Source: an uncultured Oscillospiraceae bacterium (lineage in GTDB: Bacteria > Bacillota > Clostridia > Oscillospirales > Oscillospiraceae). Taken from it: DNA of 59,561 nt. The first letter of the stretch is position 1, and each line of letters starts with the position of its first letter. Made by a program: the position numbers and the translations under genes. Where the stretch lies: the NCBI GenBank assembly GCA_947589545.1, contig CANQBA010000018.1, positions 1 through 59,561 of the forward strand, read 5' to 3'. Below the pieces are notes generated by a model that was not told where the DNA came from, made no database searches, and was given only the letters and a program-made list of their open reading frames with translations. Shown in pieces: positions 31,782-40,691 of the stretch.

Positions 31782-33458
31782 ATGGAATACAAGACCGACA
31801 TTGAGATCGCCCAGGAGAGCGAAATGGAGCGCATCACCGCCGTCGCGGAAAAGTGCGGCATCGGGCCGGAATATGTGGAGCAGTACGGCAATTACAAGGC
31901 CAAGATCGACTTGAAGCTCCTCTCCGACCGGGCGGACAGACCTGACGGGAAGCTCGTTCTGGTCACCGCCATCACCCCCACCCCCGCCGGCGAGGGGAAG
32001 ACCACCACCACGGTGGGCCTGGGGGACGCTCTGCGCAAGATCGGCAAGAAATCCGTGATCGCCCTCCGGGAGCCGTCCCTGGGCCCGGTCTTCGGCGTCA
32101 AGGGCGGCGCGGCCGGCGGCGGATACGCCCAGGTGGTGCCCATGGAGGACATCAACCTCCACTTCACCGGCGACTTCCACGCCATCGGCGCGGCCAACAA
32201 TCTGCTGGCCGCCATGCTGGACAACCACATCTATCAGGGCAACGCCCTCCACATCGACCCCAAGACCATCACCTGGCGCAGGTGCGTGGATATGAACGAC
32301 CGCCAGCTGCGGTATGTGGTGGACGGCCTGGGCGGCAAGGTCAACGGCACCCCCCGGGAGGACGGCTACGACATCACCGTGGCCAGCGAGATCATGGCCG
32401 TGTTCTGCCTCTCCACCGATATTCTGGACTTAAAGCGCCGCCTGGCCTCCATCATCGTGGCCTACACCTACGACGGCGCGCCGGTTACCGCCGGGGATCT
32501 GAAGGCCGCCGGGGCTATGGCCGCCCTTTTGAAGGACGCCTTGAAGCCCAACCTGGTGCAGACCCTGGAGCACACCCCGGCCTTCGTCCACGGCGGCCCC
32601 TTCGCAAACATCGCCCACGGCTGCAACTCCATCGTGGCCACCCGCCTGGCCCTGAAGCTGGGGGACTACTGCGTCACGGAGGCCGGCTTCGGCGCCGACC
32701 TGGGCGCGGAGAAATTCTTGGATATCAAGTGCCGCATGGCCGGCCTGAGGCCCGACGCGGTGGTCGTCGTCGCCACCGTCCGGGCGCTGAAAATGCACGG
32801 CGGCCTTGATAAAAAGGAGCTGGGGACGGAGGATCTGGAGGCCCTGAAGCGCGGCCTTCCCAACCTTCTCCAGCACGTGGAGAATATCACCCAGGTCTAC
32901 CGTCTCCCCGCCGTAGTGGCCGTCAACCGCTTCCCCACGGACACGGAAGCGGAGCTGAAGCTTGTGGAGGACGAGTGCCGGAAGCTGGGCGTCAACGTGG
33001 CCCTCTCCGAGGTCTGGGGCAAGGGCGGCGAAGGCGGCGTGGAGCTGGCCAGGGAGGTCGTGCGCCTTTGCGAGACGCCTAACGCCTTCACCTTCTCCTA
33101 CGACGCCGGCAAGCCCATCGTAGAGAAGCTGGAGGAGATCTCCCGCAAGATCTACCGCGCCGACGGCGTGGAGCTGACGGCCAACGCCAAAAAGCAGGCG
33201 AAAAAGCTGACCGAGCTGGGCTTTGGCGGTATGCCCATCTGCATGGCCAAGACCCAGTACAGCTTTTCCGACGATCCCAAGCTCCTGGGCGCGCCCCGGG
33301 GCTTCAAGATCACGGTGCGGAACCTGAAGGTCTCCGCCGGGGCGGGCTTCATCGTTGCCCTCACCGGCGACGTGATGACCATGCCCGGCCTTCCCAAGGT
33401 GCCGGCGGCGGAGAAGATCGACGTGGATGAGCACGGCGTCATCTCCGGGCTGTTTTAA
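31782..33458 (+). CDS. fhs: formate--tetrahydrofolate ligase
   Basis: 558-residue FTHFS, which makes 10-formyl-THF from formate, THF and ATP. The P-loop [16 protein letters not shown] and [22 protein letters not shown] are hallmark segments, and the length matches the family (about 556). ATG 31782 is preceded by GGAGCGGAGG. With fchA two genes downstream it supplies one-carbon units; this pair is typical of acetogens and purine-fermenting Clostridia but also present in non-acetogens, so full Wood-Ljungdahl metabolism cannot be claimed. Confidence 0.97.
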   Translation: MEYKTDIEIAQESEMERITAVAEKCGIGPEYVEQYGNYKAKIDLKLLSDRADRPDGKLVLVTAITPTPAGEGKTTTTVGLGDALRKIGKKSVIALREPSLGPVFGVKGGAAGGGYAQVVPMEDINLHFTGDFHAIGAANNLLAAMLDNHIYQGNALHIDPKTITWRRCVDMNDRQLRYVVDGLGGKVNGTPREDGYDITVASEIMAVFCLSTDILDLKRRLASIIVAYTYDGAPVTAGDLKAAGAMAALLKDALKPNLVQTLEHTPAFVHGGPFANIAHGCNSIVATRLALKLGDYCVTEAGFGADLGAEKFLDIKCRMAGLRPDAVVVVATVRALKMHGGLDKKELGTEDLEALKRGLPNLLQHVENITQVYRLPAVVAVNRFPTDTEAELKLVEDECRKLGVNVALSEVWGKGGEGGVELAREVVRLCETPNAFTFSYDAGKPIVEKLEEISRKIYRADGVELTANAKKQAKKLTELGFGGMPICMAKTQYSFSDDPKLLGAPRGFKITVRNLKVSAGAGFIVALTGDVMTMPGLPKVPAAEKIDVDEHGVISGLF

Positions 33459-33470
33459 GCCTTTGACAAG

Positions 33471-33929
33471 ATGGAAAAAACAGATGTCATGAACATATCT
33501 GAAATGACCCTGGAGGATGTCAGCGCTGTCCTTCCCCTTTATATCGACTGGTACAACGGCCGGGAGGGCGGCTGCTGGACGGAGGAGACAGCGGGGAAGC
33601 GGATCCGTCAGGTTCTGACGATGGAGGGCTCCTATTCGCTCCTGATGCGGGGGGAGGATGGCGAGCCCGTCGGGTTTGTCATGGGCTATTTCAAGCAGTA
33701 CGACGATATTGTGGGGTATACCCTGGAGGAGATCGTCATTGCCGCCAAGCACCAGCACAGGGGCTTGGGCAGCGCCCTGCTCAAGGAAGTGGAGAACAGG
33801 GCCCGGGAAAAGGGCGCGTCCTGCGTGGAGCTGCAGGCGGTGAAGGATGAGCTCCATGAGCGGTATTACGGAAAGGCCGGTTACAGGGACGCCTCGAATT
33901 TTGTGATGAAGGTAAAATGGTTTACCTGA
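33471..33929 (+). CDS. GNAT-family N-acetyltransferase
   Basis: 152 residues with the GNAT acetyl-CoA-binding pattern EEIVIAAKHQHRGLGSALLKEVENRAREKGASCVELQA (V/IxxxxRGxGxA form) and a C-terminal YYGKAGYRDASNFVMK. It sits between fhs and fchA. The start at 33471 has a poor ribosome binding site; 33489 is an alternative. The substrate is unknown; its place in a folate cluster may be incidental. Confidence 0.88.
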   Translation: MEKTDVMNISEMTLEDVSAVLPLYIDWYNGREGGCWTEETAGKRIRQVLTMEGSYSLLMRGEDGEPVGFVMGYFKQYDDIVGYTLEEIVIAAKHQHRGLGSALLKEVENRAREKGASCVELQAVKDELHERYYGKAGYRDASNFVMKVKWFT

Positions 33930-33943
33930 GCAAGGAGCAATAC

Positions 33944-34567
33944 ATGGAAAACAGTTTTTGTAAGCTCTCTCTTACGGAGTTCACTGAGCTCCTGGCCTCC
34001 AAAGCCCCCGTCCCCGGCGGAGGCGGCGCGGCGGCGCTGGCGGGGGCGTTGGCCTCTTCGCTTACGTCCATGGTCTGCGCCCTCACCGCGGGGAAGAAGA
34101 AATATGCCGCCTATGAGGGGGACATACAGCGCATAACAGGGGAGGCGGAGGCCCTTCGGCGGGAGCTCCTTGAAGGGATCGACGCCGACGCGGCGGCCTT
34201 TGAGCCCCTTTCCAAAGCCTACGCCATCCCCAGGGACGCGCCGGAGCGGGCGGAGGTCATGGAGGCGGCCCTGAAAGCCGCGTCCCAAACCCCCATGGAC
34301 ATCGCGGAGCGCTGCGGTAAAGTCCTGGAGCTCCTTTTTGAGCTCTCGGAAAAGGGCAGCGCCATCGCCGTCTCCGACGTGGGCGTGGGGGCGCAGCTGG
34401 CCAGAGCCGCCCTGCTGTCCGCCGGACTCAACGTGCGCATCAACGCAAAGGCTATGGCCGACCGGGCCTATGCCCAGGCGCTCCTCCGGGAGCTGGACGC
34501 GCTGGAGGAGAAGTATGTCCCCATGGCGGAAGCGGCCTACGCCCGGGTGCTGACCCGCATCGGCTGA
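33944..34567 (+). CDS. fchA: formiminotetrahydrofolate cyclodeaminase / methenyl-THF cyclohydrolase (FchA family)
   Basis: 207-residue all-helical FTCD_C-domain protein (PVPGGGGAAALAGALASSLTSMVCALTAGKKKY; AAFEPLSKAYAIP). Family members convert 5-formimino-THF or 5,10-methenyl-THF; FchA of purinolytic Clostridia is a methenyl-THF cyclohydrolase. With fhs one gene upstream this fits 10-formyl to 5,10-methenyl-THF conversion. ATG 33944 has AAGGAG 6 bp upstream; the in-frame ATG at 33917 overlaps the GNAT gene and lacks a site. Confidence 0.85.
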   Translation: MENSFCKLSLTEFTELLASKAPVPGGGGAAALAGALASSLTSMVCALTAGKKKYAAYEGDIQRITGEAEALRRELLEGIDADAAAFEPLSKAYAIPRDAPERAEVMEAALKAASQTPMDIAERCGKVLELLFELSEKGSAIAVSDVGVGAQLARAALLSAGLNVRINAKAMADRAYAQALLRELDALEEKYVPMAEAAYARVLTRIG

Positions 34568-34602
34568 CCCCCGGAAAGAGAGAAGAAGGGAGAGGGTAGA
34601 TC

Positions 34603-36882
34603 ATGCGAAAGCTTGCCTGGTTTGCCTTCTCCTTCGCTTTCGGCACATTTCTCTGCCAGTATTTTCTACCCCTGCGGTTCATGCCCTTGGCGGCCCTGGC
34701 CTGCGCCGCGGCGGGCCTTGCGCTGTACGCCCTGATCCGCCGGGACGTCCGCAGGGCGGCGGCACTGGCGGGGGTGGGGCTGGCCCTGGGGATCCTGTGG
34801 TCTTACGGCTGCGAGACGGTCTTCTTTTCCGGAGCAAGGGCCATGGACGGCACGGAGGGGCAGGTAGAAGCCGTCGTGCTGGACTTCCCCGCCCGGACGG
34901 ATTACGGCTTCACCGTGGACGTGAAGATCACCGGCCAGGGCCGGTTCGGCATCAAAACCCGGGCGTATTTCTATAACGATGACCCCGCCGGCCTGCGGCC
35001 CGGGGACAGGATCGTCTTCCGGGCCAAATTCGGCACGGCGGACAAGGTGCGGGAGGAGAAGATCACCTCCTTCACCTCCCGGGGCTATCTCCTCTTTGCC
35101 CGGAGCGCCAAGGATCTGACGGTGACGGCCTCGCCGGGGATGGGGATCGGCAACTTCCACGTCTACCTGGCGAAGGCCATACGGGACCGGATCGACAGGA
35201 CGTTCCCCCTGGGGACGGCGGATTTTATGCGGGCGCTCCTCACCGGCGACCGGTCGAAGCTCAACGAGGATCCGGGGACTGCCGCCGCCATGGAGCGGGC
35301 GGGCGTGACCCATATCGTGGCCGTGTCCGGGATGCACGTCTCCATCCTGGCGGGCTTCCTCTTTACGGTGCTGGGCCACTCGGCCCTGGCCGTACTGATC
35401 GTCCTGCCGGTACTGCTTGTTTTCGCGGCGGTGTCGGGCTTTGCCGCCTCGGTGATCAGGGCCGTGGTGATGCAGGCCATGGTCCTGCTCTCGCCGTTGG
35501 TTTATAAGGAGAGCGACAGCCTCACGAGCCTTTCCCTGGCCATGCTCCTGCTGCTTCTCCAAAATCCCTGCGCCATCGCCGGGGTGGGGTTTCAGCTCTC
35601 CTTCGCCGCCACCCTGGGCATCATCCTCTTTACGCCCCGGATGCAGAAGTTTTTCACCGACCGGCTCCCGAAGAAAAAGGGCTTCCGGCGCGGTGCGCTC
35701 CTTTGGGCCTCCGGCGCCGTCTCCGCCACCTTCGGGGCGCTGCTGCTGACGACGCCCCTCTCGGCCTACTATTTCGGGTGCGTGTCGCTGATCGCGCCCC
35801 TGACCAATCTGCTGATCCTCTGGGCCGTGTCCCCGGCGTTCATCCTGGGCGCGGCGGCGGTGGGCCTGTCCTTTTTGTGGCTCCCGGCGGGGCGCGTGCT
35901 GGGCTTTTACCCCGCCGTGCTGGTGAGGCTCATCCTCCTGGTGGTGAAGCTGGCCGCCAGGCCCTTCCTGGCGGCGGTCTATCTGGACGGCGCGGCCATG
36001 AAGGTCTGGTTCGTGCTGGTGTATTTAGCGGTGCTGGCCTTCGCCGTCTTCAAATGGCGGCCCAAACGGGCCGTCTGGATCGCCTCCGCCGCGGCGGCGT
36101 CCCTGTGCGCCATCATCGCGGTCAATGCCGTCCGCGCCGCCTCGCTCCCCGGCTATACCCTGGCCGTGCTGGACGTGGGGCAGGGGCAGAGCATCGCCGT
36201 GACCTCCGGCCGCTATACGGCCCTTATAGACTGCGGCTCCATCTCCGGCGAGGACGCCGGGGAGATCGCGGAGCGGTACGTCCGCTCCCTGGGCCGGGAT
36301 CGGGTGGATATGCTGATCCTGACCCACTACCACGAAGACCACGCCGGCGGCGCGGAGCGGCTTCTGGCGGTGCTGGATGTGAAAATTCTCCTGGCGCCTG
36401 AGCCCCGCAACGACGAAAGCGACCTGGACGAGCGGATCCTGGCCGCCGCCGAAAAGGCCGGCTGTCAGATCAAAACGATCACGGAAAGCGCCGTTTTCCC
36501 GCTGGGGGACGCCTCCGTGACCGTGTACCCGCCCTTGGGACGGGAGACGGAGAACGAGCGCGGGCTGATGGCCTGCGTCTCCCAGGCGGGCTTTGATACC
36601 CTGATCACCGGCGACGCGCCGGCGGCGCTGGAGCGGCAGCTCATCGAGAGTTGCACCCTCCCGGATATCGAATGTCTGGTGGTGGGCCACCACGGCTCCG
36701 CCACCTCCACCGGCGATGCGCTTCTGGATGCGCTGACGCCGGAGACGGCGGTCATCTCCGTGGGGGAGAACAACACCTACGGGCACCCCACCCGGGCCGT
36801 CCTGGAGCGGCTGGCGGAGCGGGGGATCGAGATTTTGAGAACGGATCTGAGCGGAACAATCACGGTAAGGGCGGTGAGCTGA
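34603..36882 (+). CDS. comEC: ComEC/Rec2-family DNA uptake channel
   Basis: 759-residue membrane protein: an N-terminal DUF4131-like soluble part after two helices, a Competence domain with many helices (about residues 215-500, MRALLTGDRSKL...AGVTHIVAVSGMHVSILAGF), and a C-terminal metallo-beta-lactamase domain (LDVGQGQSIAV...LILTHYHEDHAGGAERL...VGHHGSATST). ComEC forms the channel for single-stranded DNA in transformation. All domains look intact. It is followed 1 bp later by holA, a common clostridial order. Whether other competence genes exist is not visible here. Confidence 0.95.
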   Translation: MRKLAWFAFSFAFGTFLCQYFLPLRFMPLAALACAAAGLALYALIRRDVRRAAALAGVGLALGILWSYGCETVFFSGARAMDGTEGQVEAVVLDFPARTDYGFTVDVKITGQGRFGIKTRAYFYNDDPAGLRPGDRIVFRAKFGTADKVREEKITSFTSRGYLLFARSAKDLTVTASPGMGIGNFHVYLAKAIRDRIDRTFPLGTADFMRALLTGDRSKLNEDPGTAAAMERAGVTHIVAVSGMHVSILAGFLFTVLGHSALAVLIVLPVLLVFAAVSGFAASVIRAVVMQAMVLLSPLVYKESDSLTSLSLAMLLLLLQNPCAIAGVGFQLSFAATLGIILFTPRMQKFFTDRLPKKKGFRRGALLWASGAVSATFGALLLTTPLSAYYFGCVSLIAPLTNLLILWAVSPAFILGAAAVGLSFLWLPAGRVLGFYPAVLVRLILLVVKLAARPFLAAVYLDGAAMKVWFVLVYLAVLAFAVFKWRPKRAVWIASAAAASLCAIIAVNAVRAASLPGYTLAVLDVGQGQSIAVTSGRYTALIDCGSISGEDAGEIAERYVRSLGRDRVDMLILTHYHEDHAGGAERLLAVLDVKILLAPEPRNDESDLDERILAAAEKAGCQIKTITESAVFPLGDASVTVYPPLGRETENERGLMACVSQAGFDTLITGDAPAALERQLIESCTLPDIECLVVGHHGSATSTGDALLDALTPETAVISVGENNTYGHPTRAVLERLAERGIEILRTDLSGTITVRAVS

Positions 36883-36883
36883 G

Positions 36884-37942
36884 ATGGCCTATACGGGCAA
36901 AAAGGAGCGGGAGGTCAACGTGGAATACGAGCGCCTCCGGGAGGATCTGAAGGCCGGGACGCCCCGGCGCGCCTATGTCTTTTACGGGGAGGAGCGGTAT
37001 ATCCTGGCCGACTGCCTTCAAAAGCTCCGGGATCTGATCCCGGCGGAGACGGCGGAATTCAACCACCACCGCCTGGACGGCAGGAGCTTTGACCCCGACG
37101 CCTTTGCCCTGTCGGTGGACGCCCTGCCCGTGTTCGCCGAGAGGACGCTCATCGAGGTGCGGGACACGGACTTTTCCAAGCTGGGCGAGGAGACGCGCCG
37201 GAGCATCGTGGAGGTGCTGAAGGACGTGCCGGACTACGCCACCGTGGTGTTCGTCTGCCCGGAGGGGGCAAAGCCCGACTGGCGCTCAAAGACCGTCCAG
37301 GAGCTGGAAAAGCTTGTGACAAAGGTGGAGTTTGAGCGGCGCGGCGAGCGGGAGCTGCGGCAATGGGTGATCCGCGAGCTTGGCAGGGAGGGCAAGCGCA
37401 TCACCAACGATGCCGCCGACAGATTCGTGCTGATGACCGGCGGCCTTCTCACCAATATGCGCACGGAGTTGGACAAGCTCATCGCCTACGCCGGGGGCGA
37501 GGCCATCGAGCAGCGGGACGTGGAGCTCCTGGTGGCGCCCGTGGCCGACGCGAGGCTGTGGTTCTTCACCGACGCCGTCGCGGCCCGGGACGCCGACAGG
37601 GCCTTTGCCCGGATGGGGGAGCTTTTGCGGATGCCGGACACCGATGCCTATTCCGTGATCTACGCCCTGGCCTCCGTCACAAGACAGCTGACCGTCGCCT
37701 GCGTCTGCCGGGCGCGGGGCGTGGGCCAGAGCGAATTTATGACCCTGGCGGGCGTGAAAAACTATACCTCCGCCAAAAACCTGATGGCCGCCGCAAGATC
37801 CATCCCCCTGGAAAAATGCGCCCGGGCCGCACGGCTGTGCTGTGAGACGGTCCTGCGCCTGAACAGCACCTGGGAGGACAAGCTGGGCGCGGCCAAGGAG
37901 CTGACCGCCCGGGTGCTGCTCACCCTGGGGGTGCGGGCGTGA
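36884..37942 (+). CDS. holA: DNA polymerase III delta subunit
   Basis: 352-residue clamp-loader delta subunit. Recognisable segments: YVFYGEERYILADCLQKLRD near the N-terminus, VFVCPEGAKPDW, the RELRQWVIRELGREGKRITNDAADRFV core, and LLRMPDTDAYSVIYALASVTRQL in the collar domain. It opens the beta clamp during loading. It starts right after the comEC stop and overlaps the next gene by four bases (GTGA). Confidence 0.93.
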   Translation: MAYTGKKEREVNVEYERLREDLKAGTPRRAYVFYGEERYILADCLQKLRDLIPAETAEFNHHRLDGRSFDPDAFALSVDALPVFAERTLIEVRDTDFSKLGEETRRSIVEVLKDVPDYATVVFVCPEGAKPDWRSKTVQELEKLVTKVEFERRGERELRQWVIRELGREGKRITNDAADRFVLMTGGLLTNMRTELDKLIAYAGGEAIEQRDVELLVAPVADARLWFFTDAVAARDADRAFARMGELLRMPDTDAYSVIYALASVTRQLTVACVCRARGVGQSEFMTLAGVKNYTSAKNLMAAARSIPLEKCARAARLCCETVLRLNSTWEDKLGAAKELTARVLLTLGVRA

Positions 37943-38538
37943 AGCCCGTCCTCCGGGAGGCCCTGGTGGTGGAGGGGCGGTACGACAAAAACACGGTGAG
38001 CCAGATATTAGACGCCCTCATCCTGGAGACGCGGGGCTTCGGTATCTTTTCCGACCCGGAGCTGGCGGCGCTTTTGCGGACGCTGGCCCGGACGCGGGGC
38101 CTGGTGATCCTCACCGACTCCGACTCCGCCGGCTTTCTCATACGCAATCATCTGCGGGGAGCGCTGGCGGGGGAGAACGTGAAGCACGCCTATATCCCGG
38201 ATATCCCCGGCAAGGAGCGGCGAAAATCCGCCCCCTCCCGGGAGGGGAAGCTGGGCGTGGAGGGCGTGCCGGGGCAGGTCATCCTGGACGCCCTGCGCCG
38301 CGCCGGCGCGACCTTTGAAAACGAGAGTGTCCCCAATGCCCGGGGCGGCATCACCAAGGCCAGCCTCTACGCCATGGGCCTCACCGGCACGCCCGGGAGC
38401 GGCGCGCGGCGCGCGGCCCTGAAAAAGAAGCTGAACCTGCCCGAACGCCTCACCGCCAACGCCCTTCTGGAGGTGCTGAACGCGCTGATGACTCCGGAGG
38501 AGCTGGAGGCCCTCACCCGAGACGGTCCTCCAGAATAA
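37939..38538 (+). CDS. rnmV: TOPRIM-domain DUF4093 protein, ribonuclease M5-like
   Basis: 199 residues with a TOPRIM domain: EALVVEGRYDKNTVSQ carries the catalytic glutamate and LVILTDSDSAGFLIRN the DxD pair. A DUF4093 region follows. RNase M5 matures 5S rRNA; the family assignment is good but the clostridial DUF4093 branch has little direct biochemistry. GTG 37939 overlaps holA. The last 26 bp overlap the convergent small membrane-protein gene. No ksgA is adjacent. Confidence 0.8.
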   Translation: MKPVLREALVVEGRYDKNTVSQILDALILETRGFGIFSDPELAALLRTLARTRGLVILTDSDSAGFLIRNHLRGALAGENVKHAYIPDIPGKERRKSAPSREGKLGVEGVPGQVILDALRRAGATFENESVPNARGGITKASLYAMGLTGTPGSGARRAALKKKLNLPERLTANALLEVLNALMTPEELEALTRDGPPE

Positions 38539-38758
38539 GCGCCCCCAGATGGGTGACCAGCAGGACGGACTGGGGCGTCCGGTAGAGATCGGCGATCAGC
38601 CGGTGGATATGTACGTTGTGGGCCGTCAGCGGTCCCGTGTAGACGGCCAGCAGCAGGGCCCCCGCCAGCAGGACGGCGGAAAGGATCAGCCCCCCTTCGA
38701 TCAGGAGACGCGCCGGCCATGAGATGCTCCGGCCCTTGAAACGGCTTGGCTTTGACAT
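38513..38758 (-). CDS. small single-pass membrane protein, unknown function
   Basis: 81 residues, MSKPSRFKGRSISWPARLLIEGGLILSAVLLAGALLLAVY..., with one clear membrane helix at about residues 19-42 and a short tail TAHNVHIHRLIADLYRTPQSVLLVTHLGALILEDRLG. ATG at 38758 is supported by GGGAGGGATGGAG. It converges with and overlaps the end of the RNase M5-like gene by 26 bp. No family recognised. Confidence 0.65.
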   Translation of the reverse strand: MSKPSRFKGRSISWPARLLIEGGLILSAVLLAGALLLAVYTGPLTAHNVHIHRLIADLYRTPQSVLLVTHLGALILEDRLG

Positions 38759-38870
38759 GCTCCATCCCTCCCGGATCCATTTTAAAAGCCCCGAGCGGGA
38801 ATTGCAACGCGTAAGTATTTCCACAGACCCAAGACCCACAGAAATTTGCAAAAATTTTTTCAAAAACCAC

Positions 38871-38899
38871 TATACAAAGGAAATTTAGTCTGATATAAT
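38871..38899 (+). promoter_or_regulatory. promoter of nrdR
   Basis: TATACA (38871-38876), 17-bp spacer, perfect TATAAT (38894-38899), 39 bp before the nrdR ATG. Confidence 0.6.
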
Positions 38900-38938
38900 A
38901 CGATATGTAGCAGGGACTCGGTTCAGGGAGGTAGTTTT

Positions 38939-39388
38939 ATGAGATGTCCGTACTGCGGTTTTTCCGAGAGTAAAGTCATAGATTCGCGGCCCACAGAGGA
39001 CAATATCCGCCGCCGCCGGGAGTGCATGTCCTGCGGCAAGCGGTTCACGACCTATGAGTCCGTCGAGCGTATGCCCATCGTTGTGGTGAAGAAGGACGGG
39101 AGCCGCCAGGCCTTCGACCGGGTGAAGATCATCAACTCCATGCTCCACGCCTGCGAAAAGCGCACCGTGGGCCTGCCGGAGATCGAGGCCGTGGCCGTGG
39201 AGATCGAGCAGGAGGCCCAGAACTACCCCGACAGGGAGATCCCCTCCAGCTACATCGGCGAGCTTGTCATGCGCCACCTAAAGCAGATGGACGAGGTGGC
39301 CTATGTGCGCTTCGCCTCGGTGTACCGGCAGTTCAAGGATATCAATACCTTCATGGAGGAGCTGAACAAGCTCCTGCTGGAAAAATAA
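38939..39388 (+). CDS. nrdR: transcriptional repressor NrdR
   Basis: 149-residue repressor of ribonucleotide reductase genes. An N-terminal zinc ribbon (C3, C6, C29, C32 in [17 protein letters not shown]...[13 protein letters not shown]) is followed by an ATP-cone domain ([19 protein letters not shown]...). It senses ATP/dATP and binds NrdR boxes. GGGAGGTAG precedes the ATG, and a terminator follows at 39404, so it is monocistronic. No nrd genes are in the window. Confidence 0.97.
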   Translation: MRCPYCGFSESKVIDSRPTEDNIRRRRECMSCGKRFTTYESVERMPIVVVKKDGSRQAFDRVKIINSMLHACEKRTVGLPEIEAVAVEIEQEAQNYPDREIPSSYIGELVMRHLKQMDEVAYVRFASVYRQFKDINTFMEELNKLLLEK

Positions 39389-39403
39389 AAACCGCCCATC
39401 TCC

Positions 39404-39426
39404 GGGGACAGCCGTTGGCTGTCCCC
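39404..39426 (+). terminator. intrinsic terminator between nrdR and the DUF4363 gene
   Basis: Perfect 10-bp stem GGGGACAGCC/GGCTGTCCCC, loop GTT, followed by TTTC and TTTTATC. Probably serves both converging genes. Confidence 0.75.
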
Positions 39427-39438
39427 TTTCAGATTTTA

Positions 39439-39819
39439 TCAGAAGATGCTGGACAGATTCAGCCCCTCCATCCGCTTGATGGAATTAAGATGCTCCCGCA
39501 CCAGGGCCGAAGCCGCCGCGGCCGCCGGGCCGTCGCGGGTATAGATGTGCTCGGTGAGCTCGTAGAAGTCGTCGGTCAGCGTCTCGATGTCCGTGTGCCG
39601 GAGGACGATGCCGGTGTAGCTCTCTCGGGCCTTCCAGAGCTCCATGGCCTCCTCCAGAAGCGCCTGGCTCTCCGCCCAGTCGCCCGCCTCGGCGGCGCCG
39701 GCGGAGCGCTCCACAAGGGCGGTGATATCATCGCACAGGCCGCCGATGACGCCGGTGTTCAGAAGGGCCAGCCCCAGGATCAGCAGCAAAAGGGCGGCGG
39801 CGAACAGCTCTTTTTTCAC
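39439..39819 (-). CDS. DUF4363 family membrane-anchored protein
   Basis: 126 residues starting with GTG at 39819: a single N-terminal membrane anchor (ELFAAALLLLILGLALLN) and an extracytoplasmic helical domain (WAESQALLEEAMELWKARESYTGIVLRHTDIETLTDDFYELTEHI). The pattern matches DUF4363 proteins that accompany DUF421 genes. GGAGCGG precedes the start, which overlaps the DUF421 stop (GTGA). Function unknown; a role with its DUF421 partner, perhaps in the sporulation membrane, is inference. Confidence 0.83.
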   Translation of the reverse strand: MKKELFAAALLLLILGLALLNTGVIGGLCDDITALVERSAGAAEAGDWAESQALLEEAMELWKARESYTGIVLRHTDIETLTDDFYELTEHIYTRDGPAAAAASALVREHLNSIKRMEGLNLSSIF

Positions 39820-40496
39820 TTTTTCCGCTCCTTTTTGGCAAAATAGATCTTTCCCGCGCCGTCCACGGTCATGATATACACGTCCTTGAAGCTCTCCACG
39901 CCCCGGCGGGCCAGCTGGTTTTTGACCCACTTCTCATCCCGGCCCAGGAGCCGCAGATTGTCGCTCATGATCCGGCCCTCGCTGACCACGGTGACGGGCA
40001 GGCCGTTGTCCGGAGCGTTTATGTTCAGCTGCTCCGGCGTGGCGGGGGCGAATTTGGCGTAGGGGAGCACCGACAGGGTGCCGTCCGTCTCCAGGATGGC
40101 GTGGCGGACGGTGGAGATGTCGGTGACGCCGTTGATGCGCAGCTCCACGTACAGCTCATCCATGCTGATCCGGCATTTTTTCATCTCACTCTGGACGATA
40201 ACGCCGTTGTCGATGAGGATGCTGGGCTTGCCGGACACCAGGCGGCGGAAACGGCCGTGCTTCACGCTGACCCCGGAGATCAGGAGCTGACAGCACAGAA
40301 GCGTCAGCACCGGGATGATGCCGTATAAAAGCGGCGTGCCGGTATCCTGCAGGGGCTGGGAGGCTAGGTTGGAGATCAGCACCGCCACCACCAGCTCCAG
40401 CGGCTCCAGCTCCCCCAGCTGCCGCTTGCCCATGATGCGCAGGGATACGATCAGCAATAGAAAGACGAGAATGGCGCGAACAAAACTGACGCCCAC
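39816..40496 (-). CDS. DUF421 family membrane protein (YetF/YdfR-like)
   Basis: 226 residues with three N-terminal membrane helices followed by a cytosolic alpha/beta domain. The LRIMGKRQLGELEPLELVVAVLISNLAS motif and GKPSILIDNG are family markers. GTG 40496 follows AAGGGGG. Several Firmicutes DUF421 proteins are expressed in the forespore; their role is unclear. Coupled to DUF4363. Confidence 0.9.
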   Translation of the reverse strand: MGVSFVRAILVFLLLIVSLRIMGKRQLGELEPLELVVAVLISNLASQPLQDTGTPLLYGIIPVLTLLCCQLLISGVSVKHGRFRRLVSGKPSILIDNGVIVQSEMKKCRISMDELYVELRINGVTDISTVRHAILETDGTLSVLPYAKFAPATPEQLNINAPDNGLPVTVVSEGRIMSDNLRLLGRDEKWVKNQLARRGVESFKDVYIMTVDGAGKIYFAKKERKK

Positions 40497-40625
40497 GGAT
40501 GATGCCCCCTTCTGAAACGGACGCTGCGGGTTTCGGACAGGCCGCTTTTTGTAAGTATCTGCAAATTCCGGCCTGTTATACTGTACAAAAATGTCGATGC
40601 GGGGGTCGGAACGGGCAGTATTTTC

Positions 40626-40654
40626 TTGACACCGGGCACGGAAAGAGATAAACT
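40626..40654 (+). promoter_or_regulatory. promoter of glmM
   Basis: A perfect TTGACA (40626-40631) and TAAACT (40649-40654) with a 17-bp spacer, about 40 bp before the glmM ATG. Confidence 0.6.
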
Positions 40655-40691
40655 ACATAAAATAGAACATCAGCTTTTTATGGAGGGCCGT

